Shown one piece after another: positions 25,556 through 34,674 of a stretch of DNA of 64,000 nt (position 1 is the first letter of the stretch; each line of letters starts with the position of its first letter). The stretch is from assembly GCF_014651615.1 (NCBI RefSeq), contig NZ_BMXF01000006.1, forward strand, positions 186,001 to 250,000. The letters run 5' to 3'. This DNA is from Persicitalea jodogahamensis (GTDB lineage Bacteria; Bacteroidota; Bacteroidia; Cytophagales; Spirosomataceae). The position numbers were made by a program, and so were the translations under genes. The notes beneath the pieces are model-generated. The model did not search any database and was not told the origin of the DNA. It saw only the letters and a list, made by a program, of their open reading frames with translations.

Positions 25556-26286
25556 GAGGTTTCGAATGATTTGGATAATATGGGCTCCATCCATCCGGTA
25601 GGAAGTTTCTGGACGGAGTTCTGCAACAGCACACTCCACTGCTTGGCCACGAAGTCGAGGTCGTCTTTCTCAAAACGATGCTCCACCATGCGGAAACCGT
25701 CTTTTTCGTACATGATGACATCGATGGGGTAGTCCACATCATTGGAGCTCACCCGCGTGGAATCGAAGGAGAGAAATCCAATTTTGAGGGCGTCCTGTAA
25801 GGTAGAATCGTAGCGTAAACTACGGTAGAGCAAGGGTTTGCCATATCCCGAATTGCCAATAATGAAAAACGGCGAACCCTGCCCGACTTCCACCCAGTTG
25901 CCTTCAGGGTATAGTAAGAAAAGCTTATGTTCGTCGTCGTCTTCCAATTGCCCGCCGACGATAGAAAACAGATTAAAGGACAGTCCTGCCTGCCTGAGCG
26001 CTGCCTGGTCTTCGTTGGCGACCCGCCGCACCTGCGCCCCGAAGGCATTCACCGCTTTGTAGAGTTTATTGAAGCTGTGATCCTGCTCTTCCAGTACTTC
26101 TTTAAAATATGTAATGGTCTTATCCCGCACCGAACGCAGCCCCGACGTCATGATGAACATCGAGTGGTGCTCGAATTGATGAACCGAGATTTTCTTGTTG
26201 GTCGAGACTTCGGTGCCGGAAGTCAACCGCGTGTCGGCAATAGCCACCAGGCCAGAAGCCACTTTTATACCCAGGCAGTAGGTCAT
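25552..26286 (-). CDS. Anbu-type proteasome-like protease
   Basis: This 244-residue protein starts MTYCLGIKVASGLVAIADTRLTSG, an Ntn-hydrolase start with Thr directly after Met, as in Anbu (ancestral beta subunit) proteins. These form a self-compartmentalised, open helical ring related to HslV and proteasome beta subunits. It is located in the middle of an alpha-E / Anbu / transglutaminase operon. The usual fourth partner, a circularly permuted ATP-grasp protein, is not in the window. Activity of Anbu is poorly defined. Confidence 0.85.
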   Translation of the reverse strand: MTYCLGIKVASGLVAIADTRLTSGTEVSTNKKISVHQFEHHSMFIMTSGLRSVRDKTITYFKEVLEEQDHSFNKLYKAVNAFGAQVRRVANEDQAALRQAGLSFNLFSIVGGQLEDDDEHKLFLLYPEGNWVEVGQGSPFFIIGNSGYGKPLLYRSLRYDSTLQDALKIGFLSFDSTRVSSNDVDYPIDVIMYEKDGFRMVEHRFEKDDLDFVAKQWSVLLQNSVQKLPTGWMEPILSKSFETS

Positions 26287-26376
26287 GCTTTTAAACTGTC
26301 AATGACAGAATTAGTGAATAGCTCTTATACTGGAGGAACAAATAATATTTTTTATTCACAATTCACTAATTCAGAA

Positions 26377-27414
26377 TTAATTTAGCCGAAACGCCTGAAA
26401 CTGGTGGCCGTTTTGGCTTTGGTACTGGCCCATAACGCCCATCGTCTGGCTTTGGGATTGAATGGGCTTGGCGTCGAAGTACATTTCAAAAATTGCGCTG
26501 TCTACTTCGTTGTTCAGGCTTTGGAAATTGTCCAGATACTGGTGAAGTCCGGTTTTAAATATGTCTTCAGCATCAGTAAACTCAATGTCCGAACGTAGTT
26601 TGCTTATCGCCTTTTCGGCCGGATTGGAAAAACCCCGCTCGGGCGTGGAACCAGCAATGGCGTAAAGCGAAAGCTCAGCCTGCCGCACACAATAGGCGAT
26701 AGAACGCGGAAACAATTTATCCAAAATCAAAAACGATACGATATTCATGGGCGTGAGGGCAGCGTGGGTCTGGCGGTACATGCTGTAAGCACTCACGGAT
26801 TTCAGCACGGCGGTCCACATCATCAGGTCGAGCGTAGTGCCGACGCCCCCGATCTCAGGCAGCAACGTAAAGTACTTCACATCCAGAAACCGCGACGACT
26901 TGTCGGCCCGTTCCAGGTGCCGCCCCAGCCGCCCGAAGTGCCAGGCTTCATTTCGCGTAATGGTGGAGTCTACCACTCCGTGAAACAGCTGGCACCGGCG
27001 CTTAATTTCGGCGAAAAAATCCTGCATCAGGTCGAGATTACGGAAATTATCGGTGGGGGTACTGCGGATGAACAGATAAAATTCATTGATGCTTTCCCAC
27101 ATTTCCTTCGAGATGCTTTCGCGGATCGTGCGGGCGTTTTCACGGGCCTCGTACAGACAACTCACTACCGAATTAGGATTGCGCTTATCGAAGGTCATGA
27201 AATAGATAACGTCCTCACGGGTAGGTTTGTCGAAGTACTCTTCAAACAAAAAATTATCTGCCGTAGCGGTGAGCAGCGGTTCCCATTGCTCGTCTACATC
27301 AGGCGGCAGGTCGAGGGCCATATTGAAGTTGACGCCCACGAAACGAGCATAATTTTCTACCCGCTCCATGTAACGGTTCATCCAGTATATCGAGTTGGCA
27401 ACGCGGCTCAGCAT
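26377..27414 (-). CDS. Alpha-E domain protein (DUF403)
   Basis: This 345-residue, almost fully helical protein begins MLSRVANSIYWMNRYMERVENYARF, the classic opening of alpha-E proteins. They accompany Anbu, transglutaminase and ATP-grasp genes and are thought to take part in a peptide-tagging or peptide-synthesis route, though this is unproven. It is the first gene of the operon in the window, 90 bases before the Anbu-like gene. The end (SQSQTMGVMGQYQSQNGHQFQ) is Gln-rich. Confidence 0.87.
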   Translation of the reverse strand: MLSRVANSIYWMNRYMERVENYARFVGVNFNMALDLPPDVDEQWEPLLTATADNFLFEEYFDKPTREDVIYFMTFDKRNPNSVVSCLYEARENARTIRESISKEMWESINEFYLFIRSTPTDNFRNLDLMQDFFAEIKRRCQLFHGVVDSTITRNEAWHFGRLGRHLERADKSSRFLDVKYFTLLPEIGGVGTTLDLMMWTAVLKSVSAYSMYRQTHAALTPMNIVSFLILDKLFPRSIAYCVRQAELSLYAIAGSTPERGFSNPAEKAISKLRSDIEFTDAEDIFKTGLHQYLDNFQSLNNEVDSAIFEMYFDAKPIQSQSQTMGVMGQYQSQNGHQFQAFRLN

Positions 27415-27573
27415 AAGGTCATATCTTTTTGTAAGTGTCGAATATCCTGAAAATTTCTTTAAGCGACGCGATTGATAGAATAAATAATAGTCAGGATTAT
27501 GGCATAGATAAAGAATGTTCTATTTTTTACAGGGAGAGTACAGAGTATCAGTCAATTTTATCTTCTGTACAAA

Positions 27574-27740
27574 ATGGGAGAGGTAGTTTAGCTGAAACCC
27601 GGTAGCAAGAAATTTGTTTATTTCCGGTGGGAAGCCAATAGTACACCTGATGCTGTCATCTGGAAACATGTTCGAGCAAACCATTGGGCGGAATGCCTGG
27701 ATTTTGAGCCGAGCGAATTACCAGATTTTCTGGCCACCAG
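27574..27740 (+). pseudogene. Possible relic of a small gene between the Anbu and nuo operons
   Basis: After ATG 27574 the frame meets a TAG at codon 6. It then reads a protein-like stretch rich in aromatic and charged residues (KKFVYFRWEANSTPDAVIWK, then WAECLDFEPSELPDFLA) and runs into the antisense of nuoM. I do not recognise it. Otherwise the 347-base gap 27415-27761 holds no gene I can support. No nuoN is found here, where it would normally follow nuoM. Confidence 0.25.
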
Positions 27741-27761
27741 AACCTTACGTGCTCACCCAAC

Positions 27762-29432
27762 CTATCCCATCCCTTCAAACCACCCTTGCACGGTCGGACC
27801 ACTCATTGAGAAAAGCAGATTGGGGAATAGTCCCAGCAGCAGCGTGAGAACCGCTAATGCCATCAGAAGGCCAATTTCACGTCTTGTGAGATCAGTCAGA
27901 GCAGGTACTTCTGCTGAATTACTGTACCAAAATCCGCCAAAAAACATTCGCTGCAACGTCCACAGAAAATAAGCCGCCGCCAGCATGATGCCAAGAGTGG
28001 AGAGAGCCGGAATCCAGGCCGGAATCTGGTCGGCGCGGAAAGCACCCATAAGCGTAAACAACTCGCCGACAAAGCCTGAAAAACCCGGCAAGCCGAGGGA
28101 GGCGAAGAAAGCCACGCCCGTGAGCACGGTATAGCGGGGCATGGGGCCGATCAGACCCCGGTAGTGTTCTATCTGGCGATCGTGGGTGCGGTCAGAGAGA
28201 ACACCCGCCAGCAAAAACAGCATGGCTGACAGCACGCCATGGCTTACCATTTGATAAATGGCTCCGTTGATCCCTTCGGCCGTAAAGGCCGCGATGCCCA
28301 GCAACACAAATCCCATATGCGAGACTGACGAATAAGCGATCATTTTTTTGAGATCGCTTTGAGCCAAAGCATTGAAGCCACCATAGACGATGGAAATCAT
28401 CGCCAGTAGGGCCAACGGTACGGAGCTGAAAAAGGCTTCCTGCGGAAAGAAGCCGTCCACGATGCGGATAAAACCGTAGCCACCAATTTTCAGAAGGATT
28501 CCCGCCAATACTACCGAAATGGCAGTTGGCGCTTCCACGTGGGCATCGGGTAACCAGGTATGGACGGGTACCACGGGGAGTTTTACCGCAAAACCCGCGA
28601 ACAGCAACCAGAAGGCCCAGATCCGGACAGGGGTGTCGCCCAGAAAGATGCCGGAGGCTGGGTTGAGCCAGGCGCCGGGGAGGTAGTTGGCGGCATCAGC
28701 CAGGTACTCGAAGCGAAACGTATGCACCAGTTGCCCCGGCTCGATAAACCCCTGCGCCAAAGCTTGCTGGATCTGCAGAATGACGCCCGCGTTGGGCGCA
28801 TCGCCCAGTCCGAGCAGGCCTACGGCCTGTGCCGTTTCGACGGGATTAATGGCCGACAGGTAGAGTCCGATCATCACGATCAGTATTAGCAGGGAACCCA
28901 GAAAGGTGTAGACAAAAAACTTGATAGCCGCGTACTCGCGCCTCGGGCCTCCCCACAGCCCGATGAGGAAGTACATCGGCAACAGCATGAATTCGAAGAA
29001 AAGGTAGAACAGGAAAAAGTCCTGAGCCAGAAAACAGCCGAGCACCGTACCACTCAACAACAGATACAGGGAAAAATAGGCTCTTTGCCGTTTGGTAATG
29101 TGCCACGAGCTAATCGCTCCCACCAGCATAACCACTGCCGCCAGTAGTACCAGCGGCAGGCTGATCCCATCCACCGCCAGGGCATAATCGACCGACACCG
29201 TGCCCAGGCCGCCCAGCGAGAGGGTGATCCAGTCCACCGTTTCGCGAAATTGATATCCGGCCGAGCTTTTATCAAAGCCAAAATATACGAACAGGCTCAG
29301 TAGCACTTCCAGCCCACAGATCGCCGTAGTCAGCACCCGCAAATCCTGAACGCGCCGCGCGGGCCAGAGCAGAGCCAGCAAAGCTCCCGCCAGCGGAACA
29401 AAAATCAATAAACTGAGTAGGTAGTCACTCAT
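27762..29432 (-). CDS. nuoM: NADH-quinone oxidoreductase subunit M
   Basis: This is a proton-pumping, antiporter-like membrane subunit of complex I. The 556-residue protein is nearly all membrane helices. It has the pump Glu in LFYLFFEFMLLPMYFLIG, the Lys helix PVVPVHTWLPDAHVEAPTAISVVLAGILLKIGGYG, and MIAYSSVSHMGFVLLG. These are NuoM signatures. It follows nuoL by 48 bases and ends the visible operon. The quinone-proximal nuoN, usual as next gene, is missing here and must lie elsewhere if complex I is complete. Confidence 0.95.
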   Translation of the reverse strand: MSDYLLSLLIFVPLAGALLALLWPARRVQDLRVLTTAICGLEVLLSLFVYFGFDKSSAGYQFRETVDWITLSLGGLGTVSVDYALAVDGISLPLVLLAAVVMLVGAISSWHITKRQRAYFSLYLLLSGTVLGCFLAQDFFLFYLFFEFMLLPMYFLIGLWGGPRREYAAIKFFVYTFLGSLLILIVMIGLYLSAINPVETAQAVGLLGLGDAPNAGVILQIQQALAQGFIEPGQLVHTFRFEYLADAANYLPGAWLNPASGIFLGDTPVRIWAFWLLFAGFAVKLPVVPVHTWLPDAHVEAPTAISVVLAGILLKIGGYGFIRIVDGFFPQEAFFSSVPLALLAMISIVYGGFNALAQSDLKKMIAYSSVSHMGFVLLGIAAFTAEGINGAIYQMVSHGVLSAMLFLLAGVLSDRTHDRQIEHYRGLIGPMPRYTVLTGVAFFASLGLPGFSGFVGELFTLMGAFRADQIPAWIPALSTLGIMLAAAYFLWTLQRMFFGGFWYSNSAEVPALTDLTRREIGLLMALAVLTLLLGLFPNLLFSMSGPTVQGWFEGMG

Positions 29433-29480
29433 GTCAAAAATTATCCATTAGCCTTTCGGAGCCGCCCGCGCGGTCCATTA

Positions 29481-31514
29481 TCAATTGATTAACGTCAGCC
29501 ATAAAAGCAGCAAAAGTACGCTTACAAAGGTGACGAGAAAATAAGACTGTATTTTGCCGTTTTGAAAAAGCCGCACAACCTGACCCGCGCCCCTGGCAGT
29601 CCCGACGATCAGTTTCACACCTCCGTCGGTAATATGGCGATCCGTCCATCTGATCATATGGGCCAGCACGACGGTGAGTCTCGCAACTATATTGACCAGA
29701 GAATCAATGATGTTCCTTTCAAATCCGGCGCAAAAGTTGGCGACTTTTTGAAAAAAGATCAGGAAGAAAGTCTGGTGCTGCGTGGCTTCGTTGTGATCGG
29801 CATAGGGGTTGATCCGTCGCAGCGGTATTCGCCAGGGGCTGTTGCGATCAGAAATTCTTTCCAGACGGGAAGGGCGAAAAAATCCGCCGTATCGCCTGGC
29901 CCGCCGAAAAACCAGGCCCAGAAAAATGCCCGTCACGATCACCGACAGCAATGGTACCCAGGTAGCGTGAGCCAGAGGGGCATACTCCATGCCATTGAGA
30001 AACCATCCCGAAAAGCCGTCCAGGGGGTTGACGGAAAACCAGAAGAACAGCGACCCGGCAGCCAGTACAGCCATTGGCCCCCACATCAGGGCAGGTGACT
30101 CGTGCGGATGAATACCGGCAACTCTGGCAAAACGCGCTTTGCCCATAAAAATCAACCACACTTGCCGTACCATATAAAAAGCAGTGAGGCCGGCGGCAAG
30201 TACCGCCACTATTGGGAAAAGGTACCAGAAACTACCCGCTTCGGCGGCGCGGACAAAGGCCATTGCAAATATGGCATCTTTGGATAAGAAGCCGGAAAAG
30301 AGCGGTATGCCTGCCAAAGCCGCCGCGCAGATGACGTAGCAAATGAACGTCCAGGGCATGACTGTACGCAATCCCCCCATGTTGCGCATATCCTGGGGAT
30401 CGAAGCGGGCTTTCACGTCATGCGGACTTAAAGCGTGAATGACTGAACCGGCTGATAAAAATAGCCCGGCTTTAAAAAAAGCATGGGTGAACAAATGGAA
30501 CATGGCTACCTGCCAGCTACCGATGCCCACCGCCAGCACCATCAGCCCCAGCTGCGAAATGGTGGAATACGCCAGCAAACGCTTGATATCCCATTCGTAC
30601 ATGGCTTTCCAGGCGCCGTGAAGCATAGTGATGGTACCGATAACCGCAATGACCAACTGCGCCGTTGGGGTCAGTAAAAACGCAATGCGGGCCAGCAGGA
30701 AAATACCCGCCGCTACCATCGTGGCGGCGTGGATCAAAGCCGAGACAGGCGTCGGGCCTTCCATGGCATCGGGCAGCCAGGCCGATAGCGGAAACTGGGC
30801 GGATTTGCCGATGCAGCCGCCAAAAAGGAGGAGGCCAATGGCGGTGAGTAACCATTCGTCCACGCTCAGGGTGACAGGGCCCGTCTGTTGATACGGAAAA
30901 GAGGACAGGTCCGCGGGCAGGACGGAGAAATCGGTGGTTCCGGTATAGTGGAGGAGCAGCAGGATGCCCGTCAGAAAAGCGGCGTCGCCGATGCGGTTGA
31001 GGATAAATGCTTTTTTGGCGGCCCAGGCGGCGCGGGGCTTGTGGTACCAGAAACCGATGAGCAGGTAGGAAGAGAGGCCAACCAATTCCCAGAAAACGTA
31101 CATCATCAGTAAACTCCCGGCCATGACGATACCCAACATCGAGAATATGAAGAGCTGGATAAAAGCGAAATACCGAACGCGTGCGGCATCGGTCCGCATG
31201 TAGGCGATAGAGTAAATCTGCACCAGCAAAGCAACGAAATGGACCAGCAGCAGCATCAGTCCGCCCAGGTAATCGAGCCGCAGCGAAAGCCGCAGGGTGT
31301 AGGTGCCCAGTTTGGCCCAGTCGTAGTGAAAGAGACTGATCTCGTTCTGGGAGAATAGGCTGATACTCAGCAGCAATCCAGCCAGTGTGATTGCAGCTGC
31401 GATCCAACCTGCCGCGTTGCCGGCACGCCTTCCGGTTACCCCCAGGCCGATGGCCGCCAGCAAGGGCATAACCAGCAGCAGCAGGGCGGAAATTGGCAGG
31501 TCGGTAGCGGGCAT
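29481..31514 (-). CDS. nuoL: NADH-quinone oxidoreductase subunit L
   Basis: This 677-residue antiporter-like subunit carries the lateral-helix region of complex I. Markers are FWELVGLSSYLLIGFWYHKPRAA, SAWLPDAMEGPTPVSALIHAATMVAAGIFLLAR, and LLAYSTISQLGLMVLAVG. The start is set at ATG 31514 (MPATDLPISALLLLVMP); the longer TTG form adds a polar stretch before the first helix. Upstream on the same strand is a serine hydrolase gene (63 bases to nuoL), not nuoK as usual. Confidence 0.93.
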   Translation of the reverse strand: MPATDLPISALLLLVMPLLAAIGLGVTGRRAGNAAGWIAAAITLAGLLLSISLFSQNEISLFHYDWAKLGTYTLRLSLRLDYLGGLMLLLVHFVALLVQIYSIAYMRTDAARVRYFAFIQLFIFSMLGIVMAGSLLMMYVFWELVGLSSYLLIGFWYHKPRAAWAAKKAFILNRIGDAAFLTGILLLLHYTGTTDFSVLPADLSSFPYQQTGPVTLSVDEWLLTAIGLLLFGGCIGKSAQFPLSAWLPDAMEGPTPVSALIHAATMVAAGIFLLARIAFLLTPTAQLVIAVIGTITMLHGAWKAMYEWDIKRLLAYSTISQLGLMVLAVGIGSWQVAMFHLFTHAFFKAGLFLSAGSVIHALSPHDVKARFDPQDMRNMGGLRTVMPWTFICYVICAAALAGIPLFSGFLSKDAIFAMAFVRAAEAGSFWYLFPIVAVLAAGLTAFYMVRQVWLIFMGKARFARVAGIHPHESPALMWGPMAVLAAGSLFFWFSVNPLDGFSGWFLNGMEYAPLAHATWVPLLSVIVTGIFLGLVFRRARRYGGFFRPSRLERISDRNSPWRIPLRRINPYADHNEATQHQTFFLIFFQKVANFCAGFERNIIDSLVNIVARLTVVLAHMIRWTDRHITDGGVKLIVGTARGAGQVVRLFQNGKIQSYFLVTFVSVLLLLLWLTLIN

Positions 31515-31577
31515 GAGGGGTGTCAGGTAGTTTGGCCGGGCAAATATCCTCAATTCGGGCCCGATTTCAAACCTTAC

Positions 31578-32798
31578 TCAGAGGTCTTTCTCCACATCGT
31601 CGGGTTGTACCTGCCCGTGCAGGATGTCCAGCAGTTCCTTTACCTGATAGACGGAGCGGTTATACGAATTAGAGAGAATGATGATTACGAAGTCGTCATC
31701 CGGGCTCATCCACAGCATGGTGTTGTACCCTTTCCACCAGCCGCCGTGGTAAATGTACTTGGGAGTTTCCCGCTCGTTGAGGTGCAGCCGGAAGCCGTAG
31801 CCGTAGTTTTTCATCCCGGGCCGTTCAAAACTGCGGGGCGAGAACGCTTCCCGCATGGTTTTCCTGCTCAAAAGACAGTCCGCCATCAGACCTTTGTAGA
31901 AGCGATAAAGATCTTCCGTCGTGGAACACAGCCCTTTGTCGCCATACACTTCGTCGTAATAATCTTTCGGTACGATACGGCCATATTGGTGACCGACCGT
32001 ACGATACGCGGCCGTAGAGTCCGGTGCGTCCGACACTAGGAATGTGTGTTTCATGCCAAGCGGGTCCAGAATATGCTTGCGCAAATAGTCCTCGAAGGGT
32101 ACGCCTGCCACTTTCTCCACGATGGCCGCCAGCACCAGGTAGTTGGTATTACTGTAACTAAACGAGCGATTGGGGCGGTTGTACAGTTTGGGCGTGGGTT
32201 TTACGGCGGCAAACCAGTGCATTACCGTAGCGTTGGCCGGGTACTTCTGCCCGCGCCGGACGCTATCCATGAAAGCATACGTATAGTTGGGTAGTCCGCT
32301 ACGGTGGCTGAGCAGATTTTGGATAGTGATGTGGTGGTAAGGGAAATCAGGGAAAAAATGCTGGATGGAATCGTCCAGGCTAAGCTTGTTGGCCTCATAA
32401 AGTTTCAGGACCGCCACGGCAGTGAATGGCTTGGAGAGCGATGCGAGTTGGAAAGCGTGGTCGGCCCGCAACGTGTCTTTTTCTTTAAGGTGGGCGTAGC
32501 CGAAAGATTGTTTGTAAAGTACCACGCCTTTCTGGGCGATGAGGACATTGCCGTTGAAGCCACCCAGACGCTTTTTACGAAAAATCTCCGTGATCTCTGC
32601 CACTTTCTTTTCGGCATCGATTTGCTGCCTTACTTCGACTTCCTGCTCAGCGGTCAGCGGCTTGCCTACACACTCGGTGTACCAGTCGTTGGGCTGTTTG
32701 ACCTTACTGTGCTGTGTGCGGTCACAGGCCGAAATGACCAACAAACCCAAAATGGCCATCCATCCGGCCCACTTTCCTTTCTTCCCTGCGCAATTCAT
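31578..32798 (-). CDS. Serine hydrolase lipoprotein (class C beta-lactamase/DD-peptidase fold)
   Basis: This 406-residue protein has a lipoprotein signal (LGLLVISAC) and the penicillin-recognising fold: the SxxK motif SLSK in FQLASLSKPFTAV, the YxN motif YSN in FSYSNTNYLVLAAIVEK, and the HGG motif in YHGGWWKGYN. Such enzymes act on peptidoglycan peptides or esters in the periplasm; a true beta-lactamase role is not shown. It is placed directly before nuoL, and read-through could supply nuoL/M transcription. Confidence 0.87.
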   Translation of the reverse strand: MNCAGKKGKWAGWMAILGLLVISACDRTQHSKVKQPNDWYTECVGKPLTAEQEVEVRQQIDAEKKVAEITEIFRKKRLGGFNGNVLIAQKGVVLYKQSFGYAHLKEKDTLRADHAFQLASLSKPFTAVAVLKLYEANKLSLDDSIQHFFPDFPYHHITIQNLLSHRSGLPNYTYAFMDSVRRGQKYPANATVMHWFAAVKPTPKLYNRPNRSFSYSNTNYLVLAAIVEKVAGVPFEDYLRKHILDPLGMKHTFLVSDAPDSTAAYRTVGHQYGRIVPKDYYDEVYGDKGLCSTTEDLYRFYKGLMADCLLSRKTMREAFSPRSFERPGMKNYGYGFRLHLNERETPKYIYHGGWWKGYNTMLWMSPDDDFVIIILSNSYNRSVYQVKELLDILHGQVQPDDVEKDL

Positions 32799-32825
32799 GC
32801 AAAAACGTTTTTTCCAGCAACGAAA

Positions 32826-32860
32826 AAAACCTGTTTGCGTGTCTTATGCAAACAGGTTTT
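32826..32860 (-). terminator. Terminator of the haloperoxidase-like gene
   Basis: A perfect 13-bp stem (32826-32838 with 32848-32860) lies downstream of the minus-strand gene ending at 32877. On that strand a T run closes the stem. Confidence 0.8.
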
Positions 32861-32876
32861 GTCAAAATATTTTTTC

Positions 32877-34235
32877 TTACCGAACCGCCAGGGCGTCTTT
32901 CTCCTTCTTGCGGGTGTTGAGTTTTTTCCAAACCCAGTTACCGACGGTCTCGCCCAGGTGCGTTCCTTCTTCCACGCCGTCGCGGTAGTGGATGCCACCG
33001 TACATGCGGCTGTAGGAAGCATCCCAGTAGGCATCCTCAAAAGATTTGAAAGACTTGACACCGTGTCCGTACTTTTTTTCGGTAGTATCGGTAAAGGCCA
33101 CATTTTCGCCGAGCAAATGAGTCAGAACTGTTCCGCAGGCCGCCGAGATGGAACTATGTCCACTTACATATTCAGGGAAGGGGGGCGTTTCAAGATACGG
33201 CCGCCAGGCGGGATCCCAGCCATTGTTAATTACGGTTTCGGGCCGAATGCGCACACTGCTGTACTTTTCATCCCAGCAAGACACAAAGGCGTCGAACATG
33301 GCGATGGAACCCATCGTGTAGCATTCTGTCGTCTGCATCAGATCGAGCTTCTGATTCTCGGCCACCGTACGTGTAATGGCGAGCCAATGGCCCGGCGGGG
33401 TCATTTTCTTATTGGCAAACATGACGTGGCCCACGACATTGGTCACGAAAGCATTGTCGTCCCAGAAATAAGCCGTCGTGCGCTGGTCTTCGGTCATGTT
33501 TTTGCCGATATCGTAAACCTCGCGGGTTAGCTTCATGAATTCGCTGTTCTTACTGAGGTCATATTTGGCGGGAGCGGGGCACTTAAACTGCTTCACCGAA
33601 TCCATCGTGAATGGGCGCACCGTGTTCCACATGGGCTCGCAGGCATCGGCGTAAGCAGGAGGCGTGGGTACCCAGGTGCCGGGCTCATTGGTTACGGTGT
33701 ACCTAAATCCCCTTATTTGCTTATAGTTGTCGCCGCCTGAATAGTCGATGACATGCTTGGCAACCGCTTCACCGTAAGCCATCGACCGGTCGATGACGTC
33801 ATCGGGAATGCCCATGTCTTTATATTTCTGAAAAAACTCCTTCTCGTAATCATCCCACATATTTTCAGAAAAAGTAAGTTTCCTGCCCACCATCGAAAAT
33901 GCCTTGGCACTCGCCAGAGGAAAGCAATACTCTTTACCTTCCTCCGGCTGCGGCGTGGCCTCAAACCCATTCAACTGACCGGCCAGCGACCTGAATTCCG
34001 GGTTCCCGGGTACCAGCGCCTCGTAGCCCGCCAAATTGGTGTAGGCGTAAATCCGGCTCGCGACCGGCGGCTTAAAAATGTCGTGAATGATAACGTTGGT
34101 CAGGTGTATACCCAGGTCGTTATAAAGCTTGGGGTCGGAAGCCGCTTTGTTATAAATCTCGGGTGAGGTCGTTTCACGGCAGCCAGAAAGGGAAGCAGCA
34201 GTCAGTACAAGCAGAAATAAAGACAGTTTTTTCAT
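32877..34235 (-). CDS. Vanadium-dependent haloperoxidase/PAP2-superfamily lipoprotein
   Basis: This 452-residue protein has a lipoprotein signal (LTAASLSGC) and an all-helical PAP2 core. The phosphate/vanadate motif region is PFPEYVSGHSSISAACGTVLTHLLG, followed by SYSRMYGGIHYRDGVEEG with the conserved Arg and His. Bacteroidota homologues are annotated as vanadium haloperoxidases. Without the extra active-site residues confirmed it could equally be an acid phosphatase. It has its own promoter and terminator, and is one of the genes splitting the nuo cluster. Confidence 0.8.
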   Translation of the reverse strand: MKKLSLFLLVLTAASLSGCRETTSPEIYNKAASDPKLYNDLGIHLTNVIIHDIFKPPVASRIYAYTNLAGYEALVPGNPEFRSLAGQLNGFEATPQPEEGKEYCFPLASAKAFSMVGRKLTFSENMWDDYEKEFFQKYKDMGIPDDVIDRSMAYGEAVAKHVIDYSGGDNYKQIRGFRYTVTNEPGTWVPTPPAYADACEPMWNTVRPFTMDSVKQFKCPAPAKYDLSKNSEFMKLTREVYDIGKNMTEDQRTTAYFWDDNAFVTNVVGHVMFANKKMTPPGHWLAITRTVAENQKLDLMQTTECYTMGSIAMFDAFVSCWDEKYSSVRIRPETVINNGWDPAWRPYLETPPFPEYVSGHSSISAACGTVLTHLLGENVAFTDTTEKKYGHGVKSFKSFEDAYWDASYSRMYGGIHYRDGVEEGTHLGETVGNWVWKKLNTRKKEKDALAVR

Positions 34236-34357
34236 TGTGTATAGGTATTTTCAAGGGTACTGCGTTTTGGTTCAAGAACGCAGGGTTCAGAGGTTTATTG
34301 AAGAAGCGATCCGCGTAATTCGTTCCGAATCAACAGTCTATAATTTCAAATGGGCGG

Positions 34358-34389
34358 CAAAGGTAGCTGTTTGACCAACGTTTTGCAAG
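34358..34389 (-). promoter_or_regulatory. Promoter of the haloperoxidase-like gene
   Basis: On the minus strand a perfect -7 box TACCTTTG (34358-34365) follows CTTG at 34386-34389 by 20 bases. The untranslated leader would be about 115 bases. Confidence 0.5.
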
Positions 34390-34643
34390 AAATGAGAGTT
34401 CACGTCTGGGCAGAAAATCGGGGATCAAAAGACGTAATTTGTGAAGATTTATCCTCATACGGTTTATAAAAAAGAAAAGGATATTTTTTGTTAATCAAAG
34501 AAAATCGGGCCTATTTAGAAGCGGACTCTGAAAAATTCCGGCCTTTACAGACTCAGTGGCAAACGGGGGGGATGGATTGTCGGGAATATATTGGCGAACT
34601 TTGAGTTTCATGCCTTTTTTCGATGAAAGGCAAATTTGCATCC

Positions 34644-34651
34644 TAGTTTTG
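34644..34651 (+). promoter_or_regulatory. -7 box of the glycoside hydrolase gene
   Basis: TAGTTTTG matches TANNTTTG perfectly and lies 23 bases before ATG 34675. The -33 region is only T-rich (34614-34620). Confidence 0.4.
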
Positions 34652-34674
34652 AACGCTTTCCCTAGCTTACTGAT

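Larger units (their letters stand above)
34236..34674. other. Divergent regulatory region between haloperoxidase-like and glycoside hydrolase genes
   Basis: This 439-base gap has no supportable gene. It holds promoters for both flanking genes (34358-34389 on the minus strand, 34644-34651 on the plus strand) and an AT-rich centre. Confidence 0.6.

Noticed and set aside
25552-25639. Longer transglutaminase start at 25639
   Set aside because: It would overlap the Anbu-type gene by 87 bases and add unconserved residues; ATG 25555 gives the typical ATGA overlap and conserved start.
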